Assembly: GCF_042100115.1 (NCBI RefSeq)
Contig: NC_091273.1
Coordinates: 1 to 64,000 of the forward strand
Source: Alternaria dauci
Taxonomy: Eukaryota > Ascomycota > Dothideomycetes > Pleosporales > Pleosporaceae
Reading direction: 5' to 3'
Length of the DNA stretch: 64,000 nucleotides
Under the pieces are notes generated by a model. It saw only the letters and a list, made by a program, of their open reading frames with translations. It did not search any database and was not told the origin of the DNA. Both the position numbers and the translations under genes were made by a program. Positions 30,930-43,869 of the stretch are shown here, one piece after another (position 1 is the stretch's first letter; every line of letters begins with the position of its first letter).

Positions 30930-31990
30930 GGACTTAAGAGGAACTTTAACCTCTACTACGATATTAAGAGTACTATACTTATTTACTAGAAGGATATCCC
31001 TTATAAGACTAATTATTACATTTCTAGGTATATAAAGTATATGTAGGAAGATAAGCTTAATGTATAAGTCCTTCTGTGCGGTAAAGCGGGTGGTAGTCTT
31101 AAGGAAGAGTCTTTCTATAATTCCTTAATACTCTAGGCCCTAGCGGGGTAGGATACTAAGGCTAATAGAATGAACTACTATTTCGCTCTATAACTACTAG
31201 ACGAAATTAAGACTAAGGTCTTCTGCTTTAGAAGGAACGCTCTTAGAGACGTAGAGAAACAGTAACTCTAGCGTTATTGCAGCTTCTACAAGAGAGTTAA
31301 TCTCCGTAAGAAAACTAATAAAGGTTCTAAGCTAAGTGCGCACCTAGTAGAAGAGTCGTCTAACGGGCTTCTTAGGCAGGTTATACGGAAGGCGCGTAAG
31401 TGAAGGCGCATTATAGTCTACGTGCACGACGGTTAGCCTAAGCAGAGTATAATCGTAGGCGAAGCTAGTACGTAGGATAAGAGGGCGTTCTTAAAGAGCG
31501 TGCTTAAGGCGATTAAGAAAATAGCCTTTCACTTAGCTAGTGACGAGCAACTATAGGAGTTTAACTATTTTAATCGCTAGCTAATTGTGTACGGGCGTAG
31601 AAAGATTACTAAGGATAATAAACTCTAAAGAGTCCTAGGGGATAGTAGCGTTAATTATAGTATAGAGTACCTCTAGGGGAATACTATAGGCGAAGTTATT
31701 AAGTACCTATACGGCCTACTCTTTGTTCTTGTTAATAGGCATAGTAGTAGTTTGTGTTTAGTAGAGTAGTATAGTTGGTTTAAGGATATAAGGAGAGAGT
31801 AGATAGTACGGAGTAGAGAGAAGGAAGGTTAGTTATATTATTAGGGGAACTCTATGTAGATAGACTAGCACTAGCGAGACCCCTATTACGTAAGAGATAA
31901 ACGCTATATCCTTATAACCTTATTAATAGTATATAAGGAACTCTAACCCTATATCGTTAGTACTATTATATATCTTCGTTCACTTCGAAT
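30930..31990 (+). pseudogene. Decayed reading frame, unknown gene
   Basis: A single plus-strand frame can be followed for about 350 codons with RIP-type stops. Readable parts include VLLCGKAGGSLKEESFYNSL, YCSFYKRVNLRKKTNKGSK and FLKSVLKAIKKIAFHLASDE. Family not recognised. The frame supports a former gene, not a working one. Confidence 0.45.
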
Positions 31991-32299
31991 AGTTTATTTT
32001 AATTAGGAGAAGTTTTTAAACCACCCCTTACTACTTACTCCTACAGCACTAGAAGGGACGTATACCTTACTATACTAACGTTATAAAGCGTATAGGCTTT
32101 ATAAGCTACACTACTTATAAAGGTAGGTAAGATAAGAAGAAAGACTAGGTAAGGGAGAGGGGGGTAAGAGAAGGTTTCTATTAACCCCCTAATCGTTATA
32201 TTACTTAGGCCTAACCTAACTATACTAGTAGCCTCGCGAAAAGCTTTGCTATAGACATAGGTGTCCACTATAAACTCCCCTCACTTAGTATACTAGTAG

Positions 32300-33065
32300 C
32301 TAACATTTACCTCTTAATAGTCCTATAGAATGTCTTTTAAGCCTACTTAGAAGAGGCGGCCTTACCCTTACGTGTACGCTTATTATAAGACCTGTCCCTA
32401 GGTTTAGGTTTAGTCTTAGTCTTAGACTTCTTCGTAGTAAAACCTATAAATCCTTTGTTACCCTAACCCTTACAAATATAATTAGTAAGCTAACGCTTCT
32501 CGCTACTAGTAAAGTGAGCGTAGTTAGCAGCGTTAGGTGTCTACAGGGGGTAGTCCTTTAAAGCCTATAACATCTAAGCGAACGTAGGTAAGGTATCGCT
32601 AAAATCAGGACTACCTGCAGCTATACGTGCGGCCTCGGCCTCTTTCTTACTCTTAGCGAGGAGGTCGGCTACTACTTCCTTCTTAAACTCGTCCTCGTCT
32701 TTAATAGTTATAGCGGCTAGGGTCAGCGGCGGGAGTAGCTCCTCTTCTACATATCCCTCGTATATGTCCGTACTAAAGTTAGCGTCTATAGGAAACTTAA
32801 TGCTACTAATAGTAGGCGCGTAGTCTTCTAGCCGAGATATATCCTTATTAGCTTTTAGCTTCTTAGGCGTCTTCGCAGTGTGATATTTATCGTCCGGGTT
32901 AACACTACTAGCTTCTAGGGTGCGCTTCTCCTTACGAGCTATTATCTTATCTATAGTTAGGTTAATAATCTCGTCTTTATAGGCGTCTAGGAAACTAGCG
33001 ATTCGGCGTATACGGGAAGATTCGGAAGTAGCAGTAATGCTAGCTAGGGCGACGGTAAAAGGCAA
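32300..33065 (-). pseudogene. Decayed gene with basic C-terminus
   Basis: A 163-residue stretch (32574-33065) is still open and is Lys/Glu-rich (DEFKKEVVADLLAKSKKEAE). After a stop codon, a shifted frame continues with HFTSSEKR..LTNYICKG..GNKGF, a possible degraded zinc-knuckle-like region, and a very basic tail (KKSKTKTKPKPRDRSYNKRT). A Gag-like or other nucleic-acid-binding protein is possible, but this is a guess. Confidence 0.35.
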
Positions 33066-33394
33066 AAGGTCTAGCTACTAGTTATTATCTATACCTTTAG
33101 CTTCGTGCATTAGTCGAACTAGCTCTTAGCCCTTTTTAGAGAAGATATAGTAGTAATAGTAATCGGCATTATTACGGGGGGATAAGACGGCTAGGGTACA
33201 AATAAACCTATTAAGGAAATTCATAGTTACGCGCTTAACGATTTCGGCTAGGGTGTTCTCTAGGATAAGGTAGCGGGATTTAGGAGTATAGTAGTTAATA
33301 AAAGCTAACGCAGAAGCTAGGGACGCGATTAGATTATTACTATAAAGATGTTAGTAAGGTCTGAACGTTAAGGCAGATAGTAGCGCCCTCTCTT

Positions 33395-33428
33395 AGGGGT
33401 AGCTAGAAAGGTTTTCTAGGAACCCCTA
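33395..33428. repeat. 33-bp quasi-palindrome family (type copy)
   Basis: AGGGGT, four bases, AGAAAGGTTTTCT, four bases, then ACCCCT: an inverted repeat of about 33 bp. Further copies are at 27918-27950, 28867-28898, 29902-29934, 30681-30713, 32159-32190, 34641-34673, 35568-35600, 35616-35649, 37303-37337, 38273-38305, 42932-42964 and 45210-45242. The outer GGGG/CCCC and inner AGAAA/TTTCT blocks are kept while spacers vary. All lie in the RIP block. Confidence 0.8.
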
Positions 33429-34697
33429 AGGGGAGGCGGCTAGGAGGAATAATTATAGTTGTTGATATCGCTAAATTAATAATCGCGTGACTTACGAAAG
33501 GAGCTGCTCTGCGTAAGAGCTATATATAATTAGGCAGAAAAAGTAATAGTCTAGGAGCTAGCCTCCTTAGTAGGTCCGGCCCTAAACTTACTATTCTTAG
33601 TTATCGTTATCTAGAGTGTTGACTATACAAGCTGCGCGGTAGTCATTCTAAAGATTATATCTAGTGCTAAAGATAGCAGCTGATGTAAACATAGCCCTTG
33701 CTTAAATCTTTAGGTTATTCTAATCCTCTACGACGCGTGCTCGCTCCCTGTTATTATTACTAGAGTAGACGCTGTAGACGGCTATACAGAGCAGTTCTAT
33801 AACAGTTTAGGTAAGCTCCTAGATAATAGGTGTGTTAAACTAATATATAAGCTTCTCGTTAGCTAAAAGGCACTAGTTATTATATAGACTAATAATAGCC
33901 TACATCTTAGGTGAGTGCTTAAGGAAGAGTTAAGTAAGATTAGCGTTAGGCATAGACGTAAAGTCGAGCTTAGGGCCTAGGGCGTCACACCCTATAGACC
34001 GCGTGGTCTTAAGGAGCTAGCGAATACGCTCTCTACAGCCACTAGGCTTTATCCTAGGCAGAGTATTATAGGCCTTAAAAAGGTCGGACTTATTATAGAA
34101 CTAAGATTCCCTATCGCGATTATACTTCTTATCTAGGTTGTTATCGTCGTCTCCTAGTAAATAATCGACAGGACGCTTCTTGTATAGGACTTTATAATGC
34201 AGAAAACCCGTTAAGGGTAGGAAGTTAATAATCTGTAGAGCGCGGGTCGTGCGAGAGTTAGTAGCGGGAATGTTAGTCCCTAAAGAGACCGAGATATGTG
34301 TGGTAAACATCTGATTGCGCTAGCGGGTAAGTTAGTTAGTGTACATCCGCTAATTATTAGGGGCGAAGAGGCGCTCTACAGAGTAGATATGCTTTCTAGG
34401 TATAGACCTACTAATAGTGTTCTTAGAGTTAATAGGGAGGGCGCTCCTAAAGTCTTAACGCATTATAATTTGTTAGAGGGCGGTCTACGCAGTTATACCC
34501 TAGGAGATGCGCTGCTCGTAGGAGGGGCTAGTAGTAGGAGTAATAAACTTAAGCTAGTTCTTGTATACGAAATAATACTTAAAACTATAAGACGTTAGCA
34601 CAGCATTAGGCACCTAGCCACTAGATATAGAGATATATATAGGGATACGAAGAAAGGTTTCCTAAGTACCCCTATAGGGCAGAGTAGCAATAGAAGG

Positions 34698-34711
34698 CGG
34701 GGGGGGGGGGG
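34698..34711. repeat. Poly-G run in AT-rich DNA
   Basis: About 13 consecutive G residues in strongly AT-rich surroundings. It may be a real homopolymer or a sequencing/assembly effect. Confidence 0.6.
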
Positions 34712-35639
34712 CTTACTTAGGATCCTATAGGCTTAGTTCGTACGGATTATTATAACTAGGGTAGTAGGTAGGGACTTCGCCGCCACACGCGATAGCGTCT
34801 TCGTATACAGCTAATGCACGTTACTCCTCTGCGACGAGCTTAGGTTTCTCTATTAAACAGATATAGCTCCTAAAGTCTTCTATACCTTAGGGTGCTAGAT
34901 AGCCGCTTAAGAGAATGTAAGACTTTAGACGTAGCTATCGTAGTGTGCGCTACTAGGAAGACTGATTTCGAAGACCGTCGTGGCACTTATTAGCGAAGAC
35001 GTAGCTAAAGAGATATACTAGCGAGTTAAGGATTAGGCGGGGGTTATCTTCTAAGAACTCTAGAAGATTCGCTAGATTAGCTTACTACTTAGTTAGGTTA
35101 AAAGAACTAAGGGGGATGTTGCAGTTATTACAATAGAGTTGCTAGTTTATCCTAGCTATCTTCTAGTAATTCTAAGGCCTATAGTAATAGGAGAGGAGCT
35201 AATACAAGACTACGTAGATAGACTAGGTACTAAGCTTATAGTCCTTATCCTACATAGGATAATTAGGCTTTAGGAAGTTATTAGCTACTTAATATTAGTT
35301 CTTAGTAATGCGCTTGTCGCCGCTAATATAGGTGACCTAGAAACATTAACTAAACTTATTTAGCTTAAGCGCGGTCTAGTAATAGAGACTAGATAAGGTA
35401 ATATAGAGGGACAGTTAACTCTTAAGCATAGTAGGGGGGGTCTTTCTAGCCTTAATTACCTCTAGTCGTTACTTAGTAATAAGGGTAGCGTTGTTAGGGT
35501 CCTACTAAGCAAGCTAATTTAGTCGCGTCTAGGAGTTACGTTAGTTTTATATAATAGGGGGTGCGATAGGGGTTCTAAAGAAACTTTCTAAGGTATCCTA
35601 AGGAATATATCTATAGGGGGTACATAAGGAAGTTTTTTA

Positions 35640-37320
35640 ATAACCCCCTTTAGGGAAATCTTACCTTTACGATAGTTCCTCTAGTAATAAAGGTCTTTCC
35701 TAAACTAATATAGTTAGCAACGATCCTGCTGTTAATCTACATCGCTATAAGATAGGTAGCGAGATCTGTAACCCACTTAGTTCCTATCACCTACTACTAT
35801 CGCAGCGCGAAGCTAGTGCCTAGAATTACCTTATCTTTTATATTTCGGATGTGGGCCTTAATATAGGCCTCGAAGAGGTACTATAGGCTATACGCCGCAC
35901 TATTCTTCGCTTATTTAAAGAGTTTCTTAGTTAGGTTATCTTTCGGCTCTTTTAGAATATCTACTATAGTAGAGAGAACGTCGTCTTTAGAGCCTACTTT
36001 AATCCTACTCTTAGCGCGCCGTTAAATATCCTTATCTACCTTAGTAGCGAGAGCGGCGACTAGGTCTAGTATAGTATTAACGTCGACTTCTACAGCCTTA
36101 GTAATAAGCGTTACTACCTCCTTATTACGCTTATACTCTAACTTTATTATATCTAGGATAGGCTTCTTGCGCTTATTCTTTATTAGGGCTATAATAATCT
36201 GTCTTATATACTTAAGAGCAGTATTATAGAGAAGAGCTAAGTTTTAAGCGTAGCACTTGTGCGCTTAGGGGCGCTGCTAGAGGTCCTAGACTTAATTAAC
36301 GTAAGACCTAGTATCCCACTTCTTACGCTTAATTTACTCGGCTTTAAGGGCTAGTTTAGCGGTAGAAGCATCTATATCCTCTATATACATCTTAATAACC
36401 TCTTTAATAGAGTAGCTAGTAATATCGCTAACTTTATAAGGGGTAGTAGAAGCACTATTAGGAGACAGGGCGTTATCTAGGTCGTTAATTTCGCTAATAA
36501 ACTTATCTAAGAGTAGTTACACTTTAGCCTTCTTTAGCAGATAACTACCCTTCTTCCTTAAGTTCTAGACAGTCTATTAGGCGCTAGCCTCTACTTACTC
36601 TAGTACAGCGTTAAGCGTTACGTTCTTAATTAATTACTATAGCGCTTAAATAGCAGCTACCTTTTACTATACCTTACGACGAGAGACTAAGTTACGCTAA
36701 CGCTTAGGGCGTAAGATTATAACAATAATCTTTAAGAGGACCTAAAGATAATAAGTTAAGACAACACCCTCCTAGATTTTAGTAATATCGAACACACTAT
36801 AGTAAGGATCGGCGAAGATAAACTAAAGGATTATTATAAATCGTACCTAGTAAAACTCCTCGCTCTAGTCTATATAATTAGATAAAGTCGCAGTTAAGAA
36901 GAGAGTTTCCCTATTCTCACTAAGGATGTTAGCGACACGCTTAATACTACAGGAGCGCTTATTAAGTGTGACGTGCTCAGACAGTATTTCATAGGCCTTA
37001 TAGATAGTAGGGTTATCTAGGACGGTGTTAGTAAGCTATATAGGGGTAATATAGAGAATCTTAGAACAGAAGGCGCTAACATTTATAGTCTAACGGCCGA
37101 ACTTCTCTCTATTAAGAGTTTAGGCTTTAATGTTTGCTGTAATACAGCAGGCGGAAGAAGACTTATTATTATACTTATCTACACTATCCTTAACGCTAAC
37201 AGGTATAATATCTTCTTTAATTTCTAGATCTTTAATGTAAACATTAACATTAACCGCGTCTTCGTCGTCGTCTTTATCAGATAGCGGGGACACTCTAATA
37301 ATAGGGGTAGTTAGCAAAGT
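35640..37320 (-). pseudogene. Decayed gene of the 27.7/37.1-kb repeat family
   Basis: The start region (37120-37317) is still open and acidic (DKDDDEDAVNVNVYIKDLEI). Decayed minus-strand frames continue for about 1.5 kb with readable pieces such as SIKRVANILSENRETLFLTA, KLEYKRNKEVVTLITKAVEV and KAHIRNIKDKVILGTSFAL, broken by RIP-type stops. Product unknown. The upstream 37.1-37.9 kb is repeated at 27.7-28.5 kb. Confidence 0.45.
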
Positions 37321-37890
37321 TTTTAATATACCCCTATAGGGGTGAAGTAGGAAACCTTACAGAGGACGCTTTAGGGGCTAGACGGGCTAGTTAGGAGTCT
37401 TAGGAGGAGATAGGTTAACATCCTCTATTAGACTAGAGTCCTACATAGTATACTAAGTTACAGTTAAGCCTTTTAATTATTAATAGTGTATTCTCTGTGC
37501 GTAGAAGTGTTAGTAACTATAGCTTCCTACTCTATATACCCCTATTAGGGGTATATAGGAAACTTAGCTAGGTATATTATCCTATTATAGGGGTATATAG
37601 GAAACTTAGTAATTAGCGGGGTCGCTAGTTTAGCTATTTTTAGAGTAGACTCACCTTCTATTACTTAGATTAGTAGTGCGTCGCTATAAAAGCGCCTATA
37701 AGTAATTAATAATTATTTCTAACAGCTTTTACAAGGATTATACGCACTCTTACGCGTTATAGCTACTGTTACAGTCGCTGTTTCTTTAGATTTAGCGGTG
37801 GATTTAGCGTTATTAGTTAGTGTTATTAACTAAGTTCAATAGATGTAGAGAGTAAGAGTTAAGTTAATAGGTCTAAGCGCCCGCGTTTCG
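37100..37890 (-). repeat. RIP-mutated element fragment, copy 2
   Basis: Direct-orientation match to 27700-28540, best at 37612-37880 where long stretches agree apart from transitions. It contains the start of the decayed gene and its presumed promoter. Confidence 0.65.
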
Positions 37891-39559
37891 TAACTTTCCT
37901 ACATACCCTAAAGGCGATACCCTATAGTACTTATATATTAGATCCTAGTGTAGTAGCGCCTAGCCTAACCCCAGACAGCTATTCCGCTCTAGTGCCCTAC
38001 ATTCACTATACCTTACTATTTTATATACCCTATTAGTCGGTCCGTTCTTTTAGGTAAGTCCAACTCTTATATTATACAGTAATATTCTCCTTTATTAATA
38101 AAATTAGAGAGCAGGTTCTCACCAGGTCACTATAGTGTCGTATCTACGTAGTATTTAGTAAACCGTAATAATATGCTCGTAAACCTTACTTAAATGCTAG
38201 TTTCTCTATCTACATCGCAGTCAGTATCTTTCACGCCACAACCGTATCAGCACGGGAGAACAAGGCGCCTATAGGGGTCAGAAGACAGGTTTTCTATATA
38301 CGCCCAAGCCAATACACTATATTAACAGCACCTTACCCTTCACCTATTTAGTAGCCTACCACTAGCTATCAAAACTAGCGGCATCACTTAGGTTTCTTCT
38401 ATATCTATAAACATCTCATGTGTAATGCAGTTAAGACCTAAGATAATCTAACTAGCTTTATAGTCTTCTCCAAAATTCACCACACTACGAAAATGTCGAC
38501 GGAAGTTATTATCCCAGTCAGGGTCCTACTTATCCCCTTCTTCTTCGCGTATATTTACTATCCACTAGTTACAAACAAGGTCGGATTTTGCCTAGAGGTA
38601 GGCCCAAGTATCTCAGATCACGAATTTATCTTTACACAGATTCCTTCTCTATAGCTTATTATTTATTCGTGTAGTGCCGTTTATTTACTACTCTAGACAG
38701 CAGTTAGTTAGAAGAAGGCACCACCAGCACTACCCCTATCCCCATTTTTTATTCATGCGGATACGGTACTCTTTCACAGTAGTATTAATAAGGCTTCTAC
38801 ATTAGCTCTTCGGGTAATTAAAGTCGTCCCTAGTAATATAGCACACTAGGCAATATAAAGACCAGAACGTATACGTTTCTAGTATCTCATACTCAAATAC
38901 GTTCACCCTTTTCTTCGCAGCATCTAGACTAGGGTAAGTGTTAAACTTAAGTTCTCGCTCTTATCTTACTTATTTATAAGTCGTTATAGAGCTTATTTAG
39001 GAGTTATCGCGGCTTAGACTAGAGCTTTACACTACTTATATATTAGATATCGTCTAGGTACGTAACTATTTAGATTACCTATACCTACCCTAACTGTAGT
39101 TACGCTTATATATTAAGTTATTAAAAGAGGACTCTAATATAACGTTCGCTGTGTTTAGTAAGGTTAGTACTCAACTAGGCGTTATATTATAGTTAGAGGC
39201 CTTTACCTATATTAGAGGGGAGGACTCAGTATATAGCCCTGTAGTCGACAATACGTAGGGCGAAGAAGACATTATAGTACTAGTATTAGAGGTGTAAGGC
39301 GTTATAGGCACTACTAGACCGCTACGTTTAGCAGGTGTTATAGGAATAGTGCAGTAGTTAGAACCTATACTATCTTAATGTCCGCCGCCTTTAACTTATT
39401 TAATATATCTAATTCCTAAGGGATGATATAATCGCTCTTCACAAATATCGCACTAGGCTTCTACTAGCAGGCATATAGTACGTTTAGCATTACCGTCAAA
39501 GTATTTATTAAGAACACGACGGCGGTACTATTATATACTAGACCTATACTACACATATA

Positions 39560-40620
39560 CCTATATCTTTAACTATATAGCCTCGCTTACCTTTATAAAA
39601 TACATATTCTTAATACTATTAGAGGTGATTAGAATAGCTTCACACCTACGCCTGTTACGTCCTCCTCTTCTAGTCTCTTAGTTATAAGATATTAGCGATG
39701 CTAGTAGCCTAATGCGGATAACAGTATTAACGTCGTCGAAGTGTATCCCCTTAGTTAACGTACTAGTTATTACTATACATCTAGACTTTACAGCCCTAAA
39801 AGCTTAGATATTTACTACCTTATCTTTCTTAACTATCTTACTATAGTAAACAAAACTAGTAAGCTTTATTACTAACTCTAAAGCTATTATAGCAAACTTA
39901 ATATATACTATTATTTTCCTCTTAAGTCTAATCTCTTTTATAATATATTCTCCTATCTTATTAACGCTCTAGATACTAGTGCTACTAATATAACGTATAG
40001 TATAGCTAATATTCAGTCGCGTAGTAGGCTCTTAGAATAGCATTATATTACTTAGTAGTCCTAGCAGTTAAAATGCGTCTTCCTAATAACTAATAGGTAT
40101 AGTAGCAGACAGAAGTATTATACGTATAAAGTACTACGTAATATTATAGAGCTGTAGTAGATAATAACAGTAGGACACGTCCTTAAGGATAACGTAGTAA
40201 AACTTATCTATAACTATCCTCTCTAGTACACTAAGTGCAGCTTACTAGCGGATAAAGGTAGAGAAGTTCTTATATAAAATACTCTCTAGTGTAGTAAGAA
40301 CAATAGATACAGTCTTATTACAGGCACTGTGCTACTAGATAGTAGCTTAGATTCTAAGTACTTAACATCGCTCTAGGAGATCAGTCCTAAGCGCTATAAG
40401 AGGGACAATAATAATTATCTAACTATAACTATAGAAGCATATAGGTAGTAGGAAGGTAAGGCTTTTACTAGCTCCTGTACCTATAATATATATAACTATT
40501 AGTTCACCTACTATAATAGCTGTAATAACAGCCTTCTATTCTCCTCTAAAGTACGCGTTATTACTAAAATTAGCCTAGAGTAACCTAGAGTAGTTCGCTA
40601 AGTCTCTTTCTACTTACTTT
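39560..40620 (-). pseudogene. RIP-killed RecQ helicase, telomere-linked-helicase type
   Basis: Reading the minus strand through RIP stops recovers the RecQ core in order. RGE*KAVITAIIVGE and IIGTGASKSLTFLLPM (Walker A, about 40450-40550). LERIVIDKFYYVIL at the DECH/DEAH box (about 40200). ILLSATIPISY (motif III, about 40100), then EPTTRLNISYTIRYI. AFRAVKSRCIVITSTLTKGI and FDDVNTVIRIRLLASL, then ETRRGGRNRRRCEAILITS, matching motifs V and VI with the QesGRaGRdG signature (39610-39810). Stops fall where Gln or Trp codons are expected. The Walker B acidic pair is destroyed, so it cannot be an active helicase. RecQ helicases of this kind are a recurrent subtelomeric family in fungi. The N-terminal part probably extends toward 43 kb but is unreadable. 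Confidence 0.75.
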
Positions 40621-43600
40621 ACGAGAGTAACTAGTATAATACTCTCTAGTAGGGGTGTAAAGTCCTCTAGAATAGGACTAAACGTAAGGGCATAATACTA
40701 TTAAGTAGATATCTTAAAGTAGGTATCTAGTTAGTCGAACCTACGTATAAACATCTTAGCGATGTTAAGAGCGTATACTATAGTTATAACCTCCGTAGAA
40801 TAACCTACTTATATCTCTTAAGATTTAGCCTTAGCCTTATTAATAATATCCTCTATATCTTCCTTAGTTAACTTATGTAGTAACCTATCTATACTGCTAA
40901 TCTTGCGTCTAAAGGCAATAATTAGATATCTTATTATACTAATGTTAATCTCTTTACTAAGCTAACGCTCTAATGCTTAATAAAGAACTTAGCTAAGTAA
41001 TTAAGATGTTATACATTATTTCCTACTATTATCTAGCTAGAGTAGTACACTTTTTACTTACTCGTAGTAGTAGTTCTGTAGGGATAACTTAAGCTGTAAC
41101 TAGACTATAAGGTAGAAGGGTCGTATAAGCTAGGTGTACTATACGAGAAGAGACCTAATCTCTCTTAGTAGGAAACAATAGATAGTCTTTATAGACTTAT
41201 CTCTATTATAACCCTTATAGTAATAGGGAATAATAGTAATAAGCTTATTATAGAGGTAGATGTTTCGCATTCCTATAATAAGACTATTCTCTAGCTATAC
41301 ACTAAGGAGCTTAGTTCCTTAGGCAGGTTATCCGCTTATTAGATAAATAAGATAGAGAAGATGCGCTAGGAACTTCTATATAAGGTTACAGTATTATTGT
41401 ACTTAAGTAAAGTCTTAAAGATTAGTAACAAGGCTAGATTTAAAAGCCTTACGGTTAACTCCTCTAATAAGTTGTTAGAAAATAAAATCTTTTCCGTACT
41501 AAAGTTCTAGGTTACCTAGGTTAAAGACGCTGTATCCTAGTATAGCGTTCTTTAGGTTATTAACAAGAGAGTCCTATAGTATAGTAGGAAGACCTAATCG
41601 ACTAGAAACGTATACGAGCTTATATAGAATGCTAGAGGCCTCGTTGTACTCTTTAAATACTATCTAGGTGTATTTAGTTAAATTTATACGTAGCCTGCGG
41701 ATAGTAACGTCTTCTCTATTCTAGTAGACAAATGCATTAAGATTTTCTCTATATCGAAATTAGCTTAGAAGGCGCCCCCGTTTAATAAGCTAATTTATAG
41801 AGGTAGGGTATTCTATAGTAAGGTAATTATAAACCTATAATCTAAAGTTATTTATAATTACACGATTACGATCCTCTACTATAGGAGGACTTTCCCCTAT
41901 AGACTCTTATTCTTCTAGTAGACTTTTAACCTCTTATATTATAGTAGCTTAAGAAGTCTCCTCTTATATATACGTATTAGGCGGTGCTAGAGTATTAATA
42001 GGAGGCTGAAACTTATCTCTTAGTTTCTATAGTGTAGTAAATCTACACATCTTCTTAATAGCTAATATATGTATCGTAAAGTTGTACGCCTCTAAGAATC
42101 TAGTACGTGACGGCGATAGTACGAGGAAAGTAACTAGAGTAGCGAGGGCAAGTTTAGTGTTACGTTAGTAGGCCGTCTACTTAATAAGGCTAATCTAGAA
42201 CTAATAGTAGAGGGCTTTAAGTGCGCCTAGTGACGTTTCGCTATATTATTTGTTTACTACAGGAAAGTTAGCTATAAGGGTGTTAAGATACTCTACGATC
42301 TTATCCTAGGCTTTTTATTAATGTATCTGTAGTACTAGTGTAGATAGTTACCTCTATTTCTTAACTAGTATACAGTAGAAGAATATAAAGATCTTCTGTA
42401 GTAATAGCGCGTGGTGTAGGTTATAAGACTAGTAGGGTTTAAAAGGAAAGGTAGGTATATTAGTGTATGTCTCTTATATTATATAGATACAGGCGTAGCG
42501 AGAAGTCTATAGACTAATATTCTACTAGGTGCGCACTATACCCTTAATAGTAGTGTAGAGGAAGAACAGCTTTAGTTCTGTATTAGAGGAGGGAACTAAG
42601 ACGTAGGCTAGAGCCTCTGCCTATATCTAGAAGTCCTTAAACGTGCCTATAATCCTACAGGTGGCGATCTAAGGGTTGGTCTAGATAGAGGGAGCCCTTA
42701 GGAAAGAGGCGAATTATTCTACTCGCGCTTCCTCTGCCTAGCGTAATGCTAGACCTAATTATTCGCGTAATACAGCGTTATCTTCTTCGCTGTCCTTAGC
42801 TATATAAGTCTCCTTATTACTTTGTTTAGGTGTTCTGTCGCTAAGTGTAGACACTAGCGTTAGAGATTGCGGGGCACCGTACTTAAGGTTTAGTTCTTTG
42901 TTATTAACAGCTTGGTAGGGTGACTCTCTATAGGGGTAGACTAGAAACTTTCGTGTTAACCCTAAGGATCGATGCTCTAGTAGAACAGACTTAAATAGTT
43001 GTTGCGATGTAATAATCCGCACTCGTGTATTATACTACTCCTCTCTCCTATAAGAACTAGTATTCTAGGGACTATTTAATCTATATTCGCGGAGATAGCT
43101 GTGCATATTATAGTAGGTAGATGTACTAGTAATAATCTTAGTGCAAAGACGGCACTAGTAAGATCCTTTATATAGTTTAAGGCTAATAAAGGCCTCTACG
43201 GGTGTATTAGGTATAATAAAGTCTATATACTTTATGTAATAGTTACTGCTAGAAATAAGAGTATCAATAGCCTCTTAAATATAGCGGCGCTCCCCTAGGG
43301 TAGTCTCTTCCTAATACTCTTTATTAAAATGCGAGAGTACTTTACTTAGAAGGATAGTATACGAGTGTAGTGCACACGTTATAATCTTATTAGCATAATC
43401 AGCTATAATATAGTTAGGAAGAGACATAAAAGGAGCGTATATAGTAATAATTAGGGGTAATAGATAGTTAGTAATAAGTAGAATAAAGGTGCGGGGATTT
43501 TAGCCTAAGATTATAGCTAAAACTAGAACCCTTAGACTAGCGCAGATAAACCTGTTCTAAGTAATCTACCTAATTCCCGCTTAACAAGCTTACTTATTAT

Positions 43601-43869
43601 CTACATCAATATAATATAACGATAACTTTACTCCGACTAACACTAATAGTAATGTAGGGTAATAAGGACGCTGTTATAATAGTAAGAGAGGTAAGCTAGG
43701 TAAGGCAGGGAGAAGCACCGTTATATACATCGTTTAACGTTAACACTTAGGGTAGCGAGGTATTTATCGCATTATCGCCCGATGCAGCGTTACGCTAGAT
43801 ATATTGTCGAGTGAATAAGAAGATAATCCTACAATTTATAAATTAAGTATACGATACACTAGTAGATAA

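Noticed and set aside
34296..34598. 100-residue open frame in the RIP block
   Set aside because: Possibly part of a decayed gene, but no conserved motif and no supporting frame on either side.
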